Numbered from the stretch's first letter, positions 32,200-39,990 are shown. The stretch is 64,000 nucleotides of DNA from Agromyces mediolanus (GCF_014648575.1 NZ_BMRJ01000002.1:763860-827859), one strand, 5' to 3'. Notes: generated from the letters alone by a model not told the origin. Numbers and translations: made by a program.

Positions 32200-32913
32200 T
32201 CACCAAGCCTGGTCCGCCCCGTCCAGCAGCTCCGCGAGCGCGCCGCTCGCGCGCAGCAGCATGACGCTCCGCTCCGCGAGGGCGTCGAGTCGCGCGTCGA
32301 GCGAGCGCTCGGCCGCGGCGACGCCGGATTCCTCGCCGAGCGTCGCCACGACGGAGCGGATGGCCGGGATGCCGGCGCCGCCCTCGCGGAGTGCTGCGAC
32401 GACGCGTGCGACGAGGATCTGGGCCGCCGAGTAGCTGCGGGCCGCCACGGAGCCGACGCGATCGGGGTGGAGCAGCCCTTCCGTCTCCCAGTACCGCAGC
32501 GTCGAGCTGCGCACGTCGAGGGCCGAGGCGAGCTCGGTGATCGACATCGCGCCGCCGGCGCCCGCCGCCGAGGCATCCGCCGACCCGATCGCCGCGAGCC
32601 CCCCGCGCGCCGCGAGCACCCGTTCGCGCTCCCGCGCGAGCCCGGCGTGCAGCTCGTCGACGAGCGCCGCCGCCTCGGCGATCGGCCGCGTGCGGAGCTC
32701 GGCGAGCGCACCGCGGGCCGCGACCGGCCCGATGGCCCGAGCCAGGGCGCGATACGCGCGGAGGGCGACGAGGTGGGCGCCGGTGTAGCTGCGGTACCCG
32801 TTCGCCGAGCGTGCGGCGGGCGGGATCACGCCGAGCCGTTCCAGGTCGCGCACCTGCTGGTCCGAATACCCGGCCGCGCGGGCGAGTTCGGCGGTGCGCA
32901 GTCCGTGCGGCAT
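32200..32913 (-). CDS. Regulator with two MerR-type DNA-binding domains
   Basis: A 237-residue protein with a MerR helix-turn-helix at residues about 4-72 (LRTAELARAAGYSDQQVRDLERLGVIPPAARSANGYRSY) and a second at about 122-190 (MSITELASALDVRSSTLRYWETEGLLHPDRVGSVAARSYSAAQ). The linker holds a helical, coiled-coil-like stretch. MerR proteins normally have one such domain per chain, so this is a fused or duplicated form that could bind a full operator as a monomer. ATG at 32913 follows GGGG; a TTG six bases earlier is possible. The DUF6194 gene runs divergently 40 bases away. Confidence 0.85.
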   Translation of the reverse strand: MPHGLRTAELARAAGYSDQQVRDLERLGVIPPAARSANGYRSYTGAHLVALRAYRALARAIGPVAARGALAELRTRPIAEAAALVDELHAGLARERERVLAARGGLAAIGSADASAAGAGGAMSITELASALDVRSSTLRYWETEGLLHPDRVGSVAARSYSAAQILVARVVAALREGGAGIPAIRSVVATLGEESGVAAAERSLDARLDALAERSVMLLRASGALAELLDGADQAW

Positions 32914-32953
32914 GCACAACCCCCAATACGCAGTTGAAGTTCACACTCAAAGT

Positions 32954-33433
32954 ATGAGTATGCAGCAGATCCTCGACGCCGTCCGCTCCTTCGACGGCGT
33001 GCTCGTCGTCGAACCCGCCCCGGGCGGGCCCTTTCCCGAGCTCGCCTGGGGCGACGCCTTCTTCTATCACGCCCCCGACGGCCGAATGCCGGAGCGCACC
33101 CAGCCGTACGGCACGATCGTGACGAAGGACTCCCCCGACGACACCGCTTCGCGCCTCGACGAGCCCGGCCGGTACCGCGTCAACGTGCACGTCGATCGGG
33201 CGACGTTCCGGCGGGTGACGGGGGAGGACCCGCGCTCCCTCGCGGTGCCGCGCGACGCGGCGGCCGTCGACGTGCTCGGCCCGCACCCCGTGTACGGGGC
33301 GAACGGCTGGCTGGCCGTGGTGAACCCCGAGTCGACCGTCGAGGAGCTCGTGGCGCTGCTGCGCGCGGCGCACGAGGCGGCTCGCCGCCGCTCGACGCGG
33401 AGCGCCGCGCGCCGCGCGCGGCCCGGCGTCTAG
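32954..33433 (+). CDS. DUF6194 family protein
   Basis: A 159-residue protein fitting the DUF6194 pattern: [91 protein letters not shown]. The family is unstudied. The last 20 residues are basic and Arg-rich. It is divergent from the double-MerR regulator, whose likely operator lies in the 40-base gap. It ends in the same CTAG tetramer as the convergent XRE-cupin gene. Confidence 0.75.
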   Translation: MSMQQILDAVRSFDGVLVVEPAPGGPFPELAWGDAFFYHAPDGRMPERTQPYGTIVTKDSPDDTASRLDEPGRYRVNVHVDRATFRRVTGEDPRSLAVPRDAAAVDVLGPHPVYGANGWLAVVNPESTVEELVALLRAAHEAARRRSTRSAARRARPGV

Positions 33434-34017
33434 CTCGTGCCGCTCCACGGCGCGGGCACGATGACCCACATGACCTCGGCGCCGAGCTCGGGGTCGGCCG
33501 TCCAACTGTGGGGTTCGCGCCCCGGGAAGGTGAGTGCGTCGCCGGCGACGAGCGCCACGGTGCGGTCGACGAAGCGCGCCGTGAGCGCACCGGACAGCAC
33601 GTGCAGCACCTCCACGTCGCTCGAGATCGTGTAGAGCTCCTCGCCGCCCGACGCGCCCGGCGCCATGGTGGAGCGCACGAGCTGCACCCGCGACTCGCTT
33701 CGCGGCGACATGAGCCGCTCGGTGACCTGTGTGCCGCCGAAGTTCACCCGGGGTGCGTCGTCGTAGCCGACGATCTGGATCTCGGGTTCGGCGAAGAGCG
33801 AGCCGATCGGGAGCGAGAGCACCTGGCAGAGCTGCAGCAGGGTCGCGACGGACGGGGAGGTCTCGTCGCGCTCGAGGCGGCTGAGGAACCCCTTGGTGAG
33901 CCCGCTCGCCTCGGCCAGCTGAGCGAGGGTGAGCCCCTGGGCCGTGCGCGCGTTGCGCAGGTGGGCGCCGATCGCGAGCGGGGAGGAGCTGGGGTCGGGT
34001 GGGACGGCGCGGCGCAT
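33430..34017 (-). CDS. XRE family regulator with cupin domain (ureohydrolase operon)
   Basis: A 195-residue protein: helix-turn-helix at about residues 18-73 ([41 protein letters not shown]), linker, then a cupin ([46 protein letters not shown]). Relatives of this kind commonly sit beside and regulate amine or polyamine utilisation genes (PuuR-like). Here it is divergent from the ureohydrolase operon and probably represses it. The 5' side carries four 14-base degenerate tandem repeats. Confidence 0.88.
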   Translation of the reverse strand: MRRAVPPDPSSSPLAIGAHLRNARTAQGLTLAQLAEASGLTKGFLSRLERDETSPSVATLLQLCQVLSLPIGSLFAEPEIQIVGYDDAPRVNFGGTQVTERLMSPRSESRVQLVRSTMAPGASGGEELYTISSDVEVLHVLSGALTARFVDRTVALVAGDALTFPGREPHSWTADPELGAEVMWVIVPAPWSGTS

Positions 34018-34045
34018 GGGGCTCCTTCGCTCGGTGCGGATCGCG

Positions 34046-34102
34046 GATCGCGGGTCGATGGATCGCAGGTCAGTGATCGCGGGTCGGTGATCGGGACTCG
34101 CG
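34046..34102. repeat. Four degenerate 14-15-base tandem repeats
   Basis: Units start at 34046, 34061, 34075 and 34089 and follow the pattern GATCGCGGGTCGGT; the third unit fits exactly and the last is the most diverged. They lie 29-85 bases upstream of the XRE-cupin gene and before the promoter of the divergent operon, so they could be spaced binding sites. Confidence 0.65.
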
Positions 34103-34161
34103 GGCCGCTCCGCCGGGCGGATGGCCGGTTCGACCGGCCGAGCGGATGCCGAACCGCATGC

Positions 34162-34190
34162 TTGCGTCGCCGCATCCGACGCCGTAGCAT
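34162..34190 (+). promoter_or_regulatory. Promoter of the ureohydrolase operon
   Basis: TTGCGT (34162-34167) and TAGCAT (34185-34190) are separated by exactly 17 bases. The transcript would start near 34197, followed by an AT-rich leader of about 30 bases, very different from its surroundings, that ends in AAAGG and the ATG at 34231. Confidence 0.6.
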
Positions 34191-34230
34191 GGCCCGCGAG
34201 TTTTCTCCAGAATATCAAAGGTTTACCAAT

Positions 34231-35211
34231 ATGCAACCCACTGACGCGCCCGAGCCGAAGCCCCAGGAACACCCCCGGCCGATCGGCCCGGTCGACGCGA
34301 GCCGCGTGCCGCGCTTCGCGGGCATCGCCACCTTCGCGCGGCTGCCGCGCCTCGAGGACGTCGAGCACGCCGACATCGCCGTCGTGGGCGTGCCCTTCGA
34401 CAGCGGGGTCAGCTACCGGCCGGGCGCGCGCTTCGGCCCGGCGCACGTGCGCGAGGCATCCCGCCTGCTCCGCCCCTTCAACCCCGCGCAGGGCGTCGAG
34501 CCCTTCGCGGTGCAGCAGGTCGCCGACGCCGGCGACCTCGCGGTCAACCCGTTCAGCATCGACGAGGCCGTCGCCGACGTCGAGGCCGGCGCCCGCGCGC
34601 TCGCCGAGCAGGCCGACCGCCTCGTCGTCATCGGCGGCGACCACACCATCGCGCTGCCGCTGCTGCGCGCCGTCACCGCGCAGCACGGCCCCGTCGCGGT
34701 GCTGCACTTCGACGCCCACCTCGACACCTGGGACACCTACTTCGGCGCCCCGATCACGCACGGCACTCCGTTCCGGCGGGCCTCCGAGGAAGGGCTCATC
34801 GACCTCACGGCGAGCATGCACGTCGGCACCCGCGGGCCGCTCTACGGCGTCGTGGACCTGAGCGACGACGCCCGCCTGGGCTTCGCGATCGTCACGAGCG
34901 AGGACATCGAGGAGCGCGGCGTCGAGGCCGCGATCGAGCGGATCCGCGCCCGGGTCGACGGCAAACCCCTCTACATCTCGATCGACATCGACGTGCTCGA
35001 CCCGGCGCACGCGCCCGGCACCGGCACCCCCGAGGCCGGCGGGCTGACGAGCCGGGAGCTGCTCCGGATCATCCGCGCCCTCGCCGACCAGCGCATCGTC
35101 GGTGCCGACGTGGTCGAGGTCGCGCCCGCCTACGACCACGCCCAGCTCACCGCCGTCGCCGCCTCGCACGTGGCGTACGAGCTGATCAGCGCGATGGCCC
35201 CGCGCGGCTGA
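34231..35211 (+). CDS. Ureohydrolase (agmatinase/guanidinobutyrase/guanidine-hydrolase-like)
   Basis: A 326-residue arginase-fold enzyme. The dinuclear metal site is complete: [19 protein letters not shown] and [19 protein letters not shown]. It should cleave a guanidino group to urea and an amine. The N-terminal [25 protein letters not shown] is typical of SpeB-like actinobacterial proteins annotated agmatinase, but the neighbours (NCS1 permease, cyclase-family protein, NTF2-like protein) do not fit simple polyamine metabolism. The ATG at 34231 is preferred over the one at 34189, which falls inside the -10 element. Confidence 0.88.
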   Translation: MQPTDAPEPKPQEHPRPIGPVDASRVPRFAGIATFARLPRLEDVEHADIAVVGVPFDSGVSYRPGARFGPAHVREASRLLRPFNPAQGVEPFAVQQVADAGDLAVNPFSIDEAVADVEAGARALAEQADRLVVIGGDHTIALPLLRAVTAQHGPVAVLHFDAHLDTWDTYFGAPITHGTPFRRASEEGLIDLTASMHVGTRGPLYGVVDLSDDARLGFAIVTSEDIEERGVEAAIERIRARVDGKPLYISIDIDVLDPAHAPGTGTPEAGGLTSRELLRIIRALADQRIVGADVVEVAPAYDHAQLTAVAASHVAYELISAMAPRG

Positions 35212-35248
35212 GCCCCACCCCCGCATCACCGGATCGAAGGAGACCCCG

Positions 35249-35650
35249 ATGACCACCCGAACCCCCAGCACCGAGGAGGTGCTCGCCGCCGCCGACGCGA
35301 TCATCGACGCCTTCGCGGCGACCGACGGCGAGCGCTACTTCGCCGGCTTCGCGCCCGAGGCGAGCTTCCTCTTCCACACCGAGTCGGCCAGGCTCGACGA
35401 CCGCGCCGCCTACGAGGCGCTCTGGCAGGGCTGGGTCGAGGGCGGATGGCGCGTGCTCGACTGCCGCTCCACCGCCCGTCTCGTGCAGGCGTACCCCGGC
35501 GGCGCGGTCTTCAGCCACGACGTCGCCACCCGGGTCGACACGGGAGAGGGCGAGGACGCCTACCGCGAGCGGGAGACCATCGTCTTCCGCGTGCACGGCG
35601 AGCAGCTGCTCGCCGTGCACGAGCACCTCTCCCCGGCATCCGCCGACTGA
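35249..35650 (+). CDS. NTF2-like (SnoaL-type) protein
   Basis: A 133-residue alpha+beta barrel protein: EVLAAADAIIDAFAATDGERYFAGFAPEASFLFHTESARL, AYEALWQGWVEGGWRVLDCRSTARLVQ, GGAVFSHDVATRV and ERETIVFRVHGEQLLAVHEHLSPA. The last His and the pocket-lining Trp and Tyr residues are typical for small-molecule isomerases or lyases of the NTF2 superfamily. It lies between the ureohydrolase and permease genes, preceded by GAAGGAG, and is likely to act on the same compound or its breakdown product; no reaction can be named. Confidence 0.82.
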   Translation: MTTRTPSTEEVLAAADAIIDAFAATDGERYFAGFAPEASFLFHTESARLDDRAAYEALWQGWVEGGWRVLDCRSTARLVQAYPGGAVFSHDVATRVDTGEGEDAYRERETIVFRVHGEQLLAVHEHLSPASAD

Positions 35651-35697
35651 GCCGCCCCGGCCGACCCCGACCCCCCCACATCCCCCAGGAGCACGCA

Positions 35698-37203
35698 ATG
35701 TCGCTGTATCGCCGTCTCGACCGCCGCCTCGCGGCGCAGTCCGACACTTCGGGGCCGGTCCGCGGCACCCTCTCCACGCCGCGGATCGGCATGATCTGGC
35801 TCGCGGCCAACCTCGTCGTCACGACCCTGCTCACCGGCACCCTGTTCGTGCCGGGCGTCGAGTACGGCACGGCGATCACGATGATCGTCGCGGGCACCGT
35901 CGCGGGCGCCGTCGTGCTCACCCTGATCGGCAACATCGGCACCCGCACGGGCCTGCCGACGATGGCGCTCGCCCGCGGGGCCTTCGGCACGCGCGGCGGC
36001 TTCCTGCCGATGGCGGCGAACCTCGTCATCCTGATGGGCTGGAGCTGGGTGCAGGCGATGCTCGCCGGCGTCACGGTCGACGCCCTCGTGTCGAGCCTCA
36101 CGGGCTTCTCGAACCCGATCCTCTTCTCCGTGCTGTGCCAGACGATCGTCGTGCTGCTCGCGATCTTCGGCCACGAGGGCATCGCGAAGGTCGAGCCCTG
36201 GCTCGCGGTGCTCATGCTCGCGATCATCGCCTGGATCTTCTTCATCGCCTTCACGAGCTTCGCGCCCGGCGACTACTTCGCCATCCCCGCCGACCCCTCG
36301 ATCGGGCAGACCCCCGCGATCGTGCTCGACATCGTCGTCGCGACCGCGGTCAGCTGGACGGTGCTCTCGGCCGACTTCAACCGGCTCGCCGCGACGAGCC
36401 GGGCCGGGTTCCTCGGCGCGGGGCTCGGCTACACCCTCTCCACCGTCATCGCGATGACGCTCGGCGCGACGGCGATCGGCTACGTCATCCTGAGCGGCGG
36501 GGAGCCGCTCGCCTTCGATCCGAGCGTGCTCGTGGCGGCGTTCGGCGCCCCGATCGCGATCGTCATCTTCGTCTCGGTGATGGCGACGAACTCGATGGTC
36601 GTCTACGGCATGACCACGTCGATCGTGCACGCCGCCGCGGGGCGGGCGAAGCTGCGCTTCCTGCCGACGGCGCTCGTCGTCGGGGCGATCTCGATCCTCG
36701 GGGCGACGTGGCTCGCCTTGCTCGATCAGTTCACGAACTTCCTCATCGTGATCGGCGCGTTCTTCGTGCCGGTGTTCGCGATCATGATCGTCGACTACTA
36801 CCTCGTGAAGCGCGCGAGCTACACCGTGGACCTCCTGCGCCGCCGCGGCGGCCGCTACTGGTACCTCGGCGGGGTGAACTGGATCGCGGTGGGCGCCTGG
36901 GCGGTCGGCGCCGCGGTCTCGTACCTCTGGGTGTACGTCTGGCCGAGCCCGGTCGGGGCGACGATCCCGGCCTTCGTCGTGACGTTCACGATCTACCTGC
37001 TCGCGATGCTGCCCGAGCGGGCGCGCACCGGCCGGGAGGCGAGCGTGCACCTCGCCGACGCGGTCGTGCAGGCCGACACCACCGGGATCCAGGCGATGGA
37101 CGAGGCGGTCCTCGGCGACGTCGAGCGCGCCATCGAGGCGAGGCGTCGCGCGAAGGCCGCAGCCGACGCGGATGCCTCGGCGGGCACCGGTCGCGATGCG
37201 TGA
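35698..37203 (+). CDS. NCS1-type cytosine/purine/hydantoin permease family transporter
   Basis: A 501-residue protein with twelve predicted membrane segments. MALARGAFGTRGGFLPMAANLVILMGWSWVQAMLAG and SWTVLSADFNRLAATSRAG (helix 6, an NCS1 hallmark) place it with the cytosine permease/hydantoin-transport family, which carry nucleobases, hydantoins, allantoin or related ring compounds with Na+ or H+. The C-terminal 60 residues are charged and cytoplasmic. AGGAG lies seven bases before the ATG. It overlaps the cyclase-family gene by eight bases, so the two are co-translated. Confidence 0.9.
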   Translation: MSLYRRLDRRLAAQSDTSGPVRGTLSTPRIGMIWLAANLVVTTLLTGTLFVPGVEYGTAITMIVAGTVAGAVVLTLIGNIGTRTGLPTMALARGAFGTRGGFLPMAANLVILMGWSWVQAMLAGVTVDALVSSLTGFSNPILFSVLCQTIVVLLAIFGHEGIAKVEPWLAVLMLAIIAWIFFIAFTSFAPGDYFAIPADPSIGQTPAIVLDIVVATAVSWTVLSADFNRLAATSRAGFLGAGLGYTLSTVIAMTLGATAIGYVILSGGEPLAFDPSVLVAAFGAPIAIVIFVSVMATNSMVVYGMTTSIVHAAAGRAKLRFLPTALVVGAISILGATWLALLDQFTNFLIVIGAFFVPVFAIMIVDYYLVKRASYTVDLLRRRGGRYWYLGGVNWIAVGAWAVGAAVSYLWVYVWPSPVGATIPAFVVTFTIYLLAMLPERARTGREASVHLADAVVQADTTGIQAMDEAVLGDVERAIEARRRAKAAADADASAGTGRDA

Positions 37204-37837
37204 GCTCAGCCGCCCGATCGGCTCGGGCATGCGCGTCTACCCCGGCGACCCCGAGGTCGTGATCGAGCCGGCGCTGCACCTCGACCGCGACGGGGTCGAC
37301 GTCGCCCGGCTGCACCTCGGCTCGCACACCGGCACCCACCTCGACGCGCCCTCGCACACCGTCGCCGGTGGGCGGACGACGGGCGGCATCGGCCTCGACG
37401 AGCTCGTCGGCGAGGCGCTCGTCGTGCACCTCGACGGGCTCGTCGCCGGGCAGCGCTACGGGCTCGTCGAGCTCGAGCGGGCGCTCGGCGGCCCGCTGCC
37501 CGAGCGCGTGCCGCCGATCGTGGTCCTCGACACCGGCTGGGCCGAGCGCTTCGACACCGAGGAGGTGCTCGACCACCCCGCGCTCGACCCGGCCGCCGCG
37601 GCAGAGCTCGTGCGCCGCGGGATGCACGTGCTCGCCGTCGATACGCTGAGCCCCGACCCGAGCTCGGACGGCGGGGAGGCCGGCTTCCCCGTGCACGAGG
37701 TCGTGCTCGGCGGCGACCGGCTCATCGTCGAGAACCTGTGCGGCCTCGCCGGGCTGCCGGAGCGGATCCGGGTGGGCTTCTTCCCGCTCCGGGTCGACCT
37801 CGACGGAGCCCCGGTGCGGGCGGTCGCGTTCGGCTGA
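37196..37837 (+). CDS. Cyclase family protein (kynurenine-formamidase-like hydrolase)
   Basis: A 213-residue protein with the family metal motif HTGTHLDAPSH (about residues 44-54), MRELSRPIGSGMRVYPGDPEV at the start, VVLDTGWAERF and PVHEVVLGGDRLIVENLCGL. Members hydrolyse amides or cyclic imides (formylkynurenine, isatin, cyclic imide) using zinc or manganese. It shares an operon with the ureohydrolase and NCS1 permease. The ATG at 37196 was chosen because homologues begin with this block. Its 3' end overlaps the tail of the convergent ABC-F reading frame by 116 bases. Confidence 0.85.
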   Translation: MRELSRPIGSGMRVYPGDPEVVIEPALHLDRDGVDVARLHLGSHTGTHLDAPSHTVAGGRTTGGIGLDELVGEALVVHLDGLVAGQRYGLVELERALGGPLPERVPPIVVLDTGWAERFDTEEVLDHPALDPAAAAELVRRGMHVLAVDTLSPDPSSDGGEAGFPVHEVVLGGDRLIVENLCGLAGLPERIRVGFFPLRVDLDGAPVRAVAFG

Positions 37838-39728
37838 GCCGCGGCGACCGCGCCCGCCCCGCCCCGTCCCGCGCCCGTCCCGCCCCACCCACCCACCCGC
37901 TCCGCCCCGCCCCACCCACCCGCTCCGGCGTGTCGTCACTTTTTGCGGGTGCTGGCGCCGCGCGACCCGCAAATACTGACGTCTTGCCGGGTGGGGCGGG
38001 CGGAGAGGCGGGGCTGGGCGGAGGGGGATGAAGGGGGTGGGTCAGACGGGCGGGCAGGGCGCCCCGGCCGCCGAGTTCGAGCCGCGCGCCGCGGAAGCGC
38101 TCCCGCAGCCGCCGGTCGTGCGTGACGAGCACGACCGCCCCCGCGAAGCCCGCGACGGCCGCCTCGAGCTCGTCGACGAGGAGCGGCGCGAGGTGGTTCG
38201 TCGGCTCATCGAGGAGCAGCAGCTCGAAGTCCCGGCTCGCGAGCAGCGCGAGCTCCAGCCGGCGGCGCTGCCCGTACGACAGGCCGCCGAGCGGGCGCTC
38301 GAGCTCGGACTCGTGGAACAGGCCGAGCGCCAGCAGACGCTCGGCCGCGGCATCCCGCCCCTCGCGGAGCCCCGCCGCGTACGCCTCGACGAGCGGGCGC
38401 CGCGGATCGTCGATCCGGCCGGCCTGCTGGCGCAGCCAGCCCACGGCGCCGCGTCGGGCGACCCCGCCCGCGGCGGCCGGGAGCTCGCCCGCGAGGGTGC
38501 GCAGCAGCGTCGTCTTGCCTGCGCCGTTCGGGCCGGTGACGAGCAGCCGATCGCCCGGGCCCAGCTCGAAGTCGGGCACCGGCTCGCCGAGCACCGTCAG
38601 CCCCGCGACACGGAGGATCGGCGCGGCGGGCGGCGCGCTCGGCGCACCCTGCTCCGCCGAGGCATCCGCCCGCGCCCGCAGTGCGCCCGCCGTGAACCGC
38701 AGCGGCTCCGGCGGCGGGGCGACCGGCTCCGCCGCGAGCCGTGCGAGCCGTTCCTTCGCGTTGCGGATGCGGCCCATGGCGCCGTGATCGCGGCCGCGCG
38801 CACGGAACGCCCCGGCCCCCATGCCCGGCTTGTCGAGCTTGCGGGGGATGGCCGCGAGCCGTCCGGCATTGGCCTCCAGCAGCGCGAGGTGGCGCTCCCG
38901 CTCGGCGAGCCACGCCTCGTGCGCGAGCCGCCGGCGCTCCCGCTCCGCCGCTTTCGCCGCGAGATAGCCGGCGTAGCCGTCGCCGTAGCGGGTGACGCCG
39001 CGGTCGGCGAGCTCCCAGATCGCGCTCGTCCAACGCGCGAGGAAGGCGCGGTCGTGCGAGGCCGCGACGACGGTGCCCCGGTGCCTGGCGAGCGCGGCGA
39101 CGAGCCAGTCCCAGGCGTCGTCGTCGAGGTCGTTCGTCGGCTCGTCGAGCAGCAGCAGCTCGGCGTTCGAGGCGAGCGCGGCGGCGAGCACGATCCGCGC
39201 CCGCTCCCCGCCGGAGAGCGTGCGCCACTCCCGGGAGCGGTCGACGTCGCCGACGCCGAGCGCGGCGAGCCCCGCGTCCAGCCGGGCCGGGGCGCCGTAG
39301 CCGTCGCGCGCCTCGTAGCGGTCGACGAGCGCGGCGTACCGGGCGAGGGCGGCGTCGAGCTGCGGGCCGTCGAGGCCCACGCCGCCGGGACCGGCGAGCT
39401 CGGCCCCGGCTTCGGCGATCTCGGCCTCGAGCTCGCGCAGCTCCCGCCAGCAGGCGTCGATCGCCTCGGCGACGGTCGCCCGGTCGGGCAGCTCGAGCGA
39501 TTGCTCGAGCGCGCTGACCCCGCCGGGCGCGACGAGCGTCCGTTCGCCGGCGTCGGGCACGAGCTCGCCGGCGATGAGCCGGAGCAGCGTCGTCTTGCCC
39601 GCGCCGTTGTCGCCGACGAGCGCGATGCGCTCGCCCGCGCCGAGCTCGAGGTCGACCCGGTCGAGCACGAGGTGCTCCGCGAAGCGCAGGCTCGCGCCGC
39701 GGAGGGAGAGATGGATTCGGGCGGTCAT
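37722..39728 (-). CDS. ABC-F family ATPase with an extended C-terminal tail
   Basis: A 668-residue soluble protein with two ABC domains and no membrane part: Walker A GDNGAGKTT and GPNGAGKTT, signatures LSGGERARI and LSYGQRRRL, Walker B LLLLDEPTND and LLLLDEPTNH, joined by a charged linker with coiled-coil character. ABC-F proteins bind the ribosomal E site, and several give antibiotic resistance. The conserved part ends near codon 562; about 105 residues rich in Ala, Gly, Arg and Pro follow, encoding low-complexity DNA and a 52-base inverted repeat, then running antisense into the cyclase gene. The true stop may have been lost. The leader has an upstream ORF. Confidence 0.85.
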   Translation of the reverse strand: MTARIHLSLRGASLRFAEHLVLDRVDLELGAGERIALVGDNGAGKTTLLRLIAGELVPDAGERTLVAPGGVSALEQSLELPDRATVAEAIDACWRELRELEAEIAEAGAELAGPGGVGLDGPQLDAALARYAALVDRYEARDGYGAPARLDAGLAALGVGDVDRSREWRTLSGGERARIVLAAALASNAELLLLDEPTNDLDDDAWDWLVAALARHRGTVVAASHDRAFLARWTSAIWELADRGVTRYGDGYAGYLAAKAAERERRRLAHEAWLAERERHLALLEANAGRLAAIPRKLDKPGMGAGAFRARGRDHGAMGRIRNAKERLARLAAEPVAPPPEPLRFTAGALRARADASAEQGAPSAPPAAPILRVAGLTVLGEPVPDFELGPGDRLLVTGPNGAGKTTLLRTLAGELPAAAGGVARRGAVGWLRQQAGRIDDPRRPLVEAYAAGLREGRDAAAERLLALGLFHESELERPLGGLSYGQRRRLELALLASRDFELLLLDEPTNHLAPLLVDELEAAVAGFAGAVVLVTHDRRLRERFRGARLELGGRGALPARLTHPLHPPPPSPASPPAPPGKTSVFAGRAAPAPAKSDDTPERVGGAGRSGWVGGAGRARDGAGRARSPRLSRTRPPAPGLRRGRPGAGRSPPGSAPAARRGRTGSRR
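37881..37927. repeat. C-rich low-complexity direct repeat
   Basis: CGCCCCACCCACCC followed by GCTCCG occurs twice (37881-37904 with one extra ACCC, and 37908-37927) in a stretch that is nearly all C with few A and G. It lies just after the cyclase gene and just before the 52-base inverted repeat. Confidence 0.6.
37932..37983. repeat. 52-base inverted-repeat element, copy A
   Basis: Left arm GTCGTCACTTTTTGCGGGT and right arm ACCCGCAAATACTGACGTC pair at 16 of 19 positions around the 14-base loop GCTGGCGCCGCGCG. A second copy with the same arm and loop lengths is at 61189-61240. It falls between convergent genes, inside the tail of the ABC-F reading frame. Confidence 0.8.
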
Positions 39729-39770
39729 GTGCGACTCGCAATCTCGATCCGTCGATCGGCGCACGGGCCG

Positions 39771-39786
39771 GCTTCGTCGTCGAAGC
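39771..39786 (-). other. Leader hairpin 2 of the ABC-F mRNA
   Basis: GCTTCG and CGAAGC around TCGT (6-bp stem), about 43 bases before the ABC-F start. With the hairpin at 39848-39863 it could take part in attenuation or in masking of the start region. Confidence 0.4.
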
Positions 39787-39847
39787 GCCGGTGGCGGGCG
39801 CGCGGAGCGGGCGCGGCGCGCGATCACGGATCGGGGTGAGGATGGCC

Positions 39848-39863
39848 GGCACCCGACGGTGCC
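39848..39863 (-). other. Leader hairpin 1 of the ABC-F mRNA
   Basis: GGCACC and GGTGCC around CGAC (6-bp stem), 45 bases after the stop of the short upstream ORF. Confidence 0.4.
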
Positions 39864-39907
39864 TGGAACGGATGCCGCGGAGCGATGCTCGACGCGGCGG
39901 GGCCACC

Positions 39908-39931
39908 TCAGTGGCGGATCAGCGTACCCAT
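39908..39931 (-). CDS. Short upstream ORF (leader peptide candidate, 7 codons) of the ABC-F gene
   Basis: ATG-GGT-ACG-CTG-ATC-CGC-CAC-TGA encodes MGTLIRH. It starts nine bases after a good -10 hexamer, so the transcript would be almost leaderless and translated at once. It ends 179 bases before the ABC-F start, with two hairpins between. Short leader peptides of this type control many antibiotic-resistance ABC-F and Erm genes through ribosome stalling; that this one does so is inference. Confidence 0.45.
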   Translation of the reverse strand: MGTLIRH

Positions 39932-39940
39932 AGGTGCACG

Positions 39941-39970
39941 ACCGTAGCAGCGACCCTCGGGCGGGCGCAA
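39941..39970 (-). promoter_or_regulatory. Promoter of the ABC-F leader
   Basis: On the minus strand TTGCGC (39970-39965) and TACGGT (39946-39941) are spaced by 18 bases. It lies directly upstream of the 7-codon ORF and within the gap after the sigma-factor gene. Confidence 0.55.
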
Positions 39971-39990
39971 GGGCGAGCCGTCGGGCGCCG

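Noticed and set aside
34189-34230. An alternative ATG start for the ureohydrolase ([14 protein letters not shown]).
   Set aside because: The ATG overlaps the -10 hexamer TAGCAT of a 17-base-spaced promoter, and the AT-rich extra codons do not resemble coding DNA here; AAAGG supports the start at 34231.
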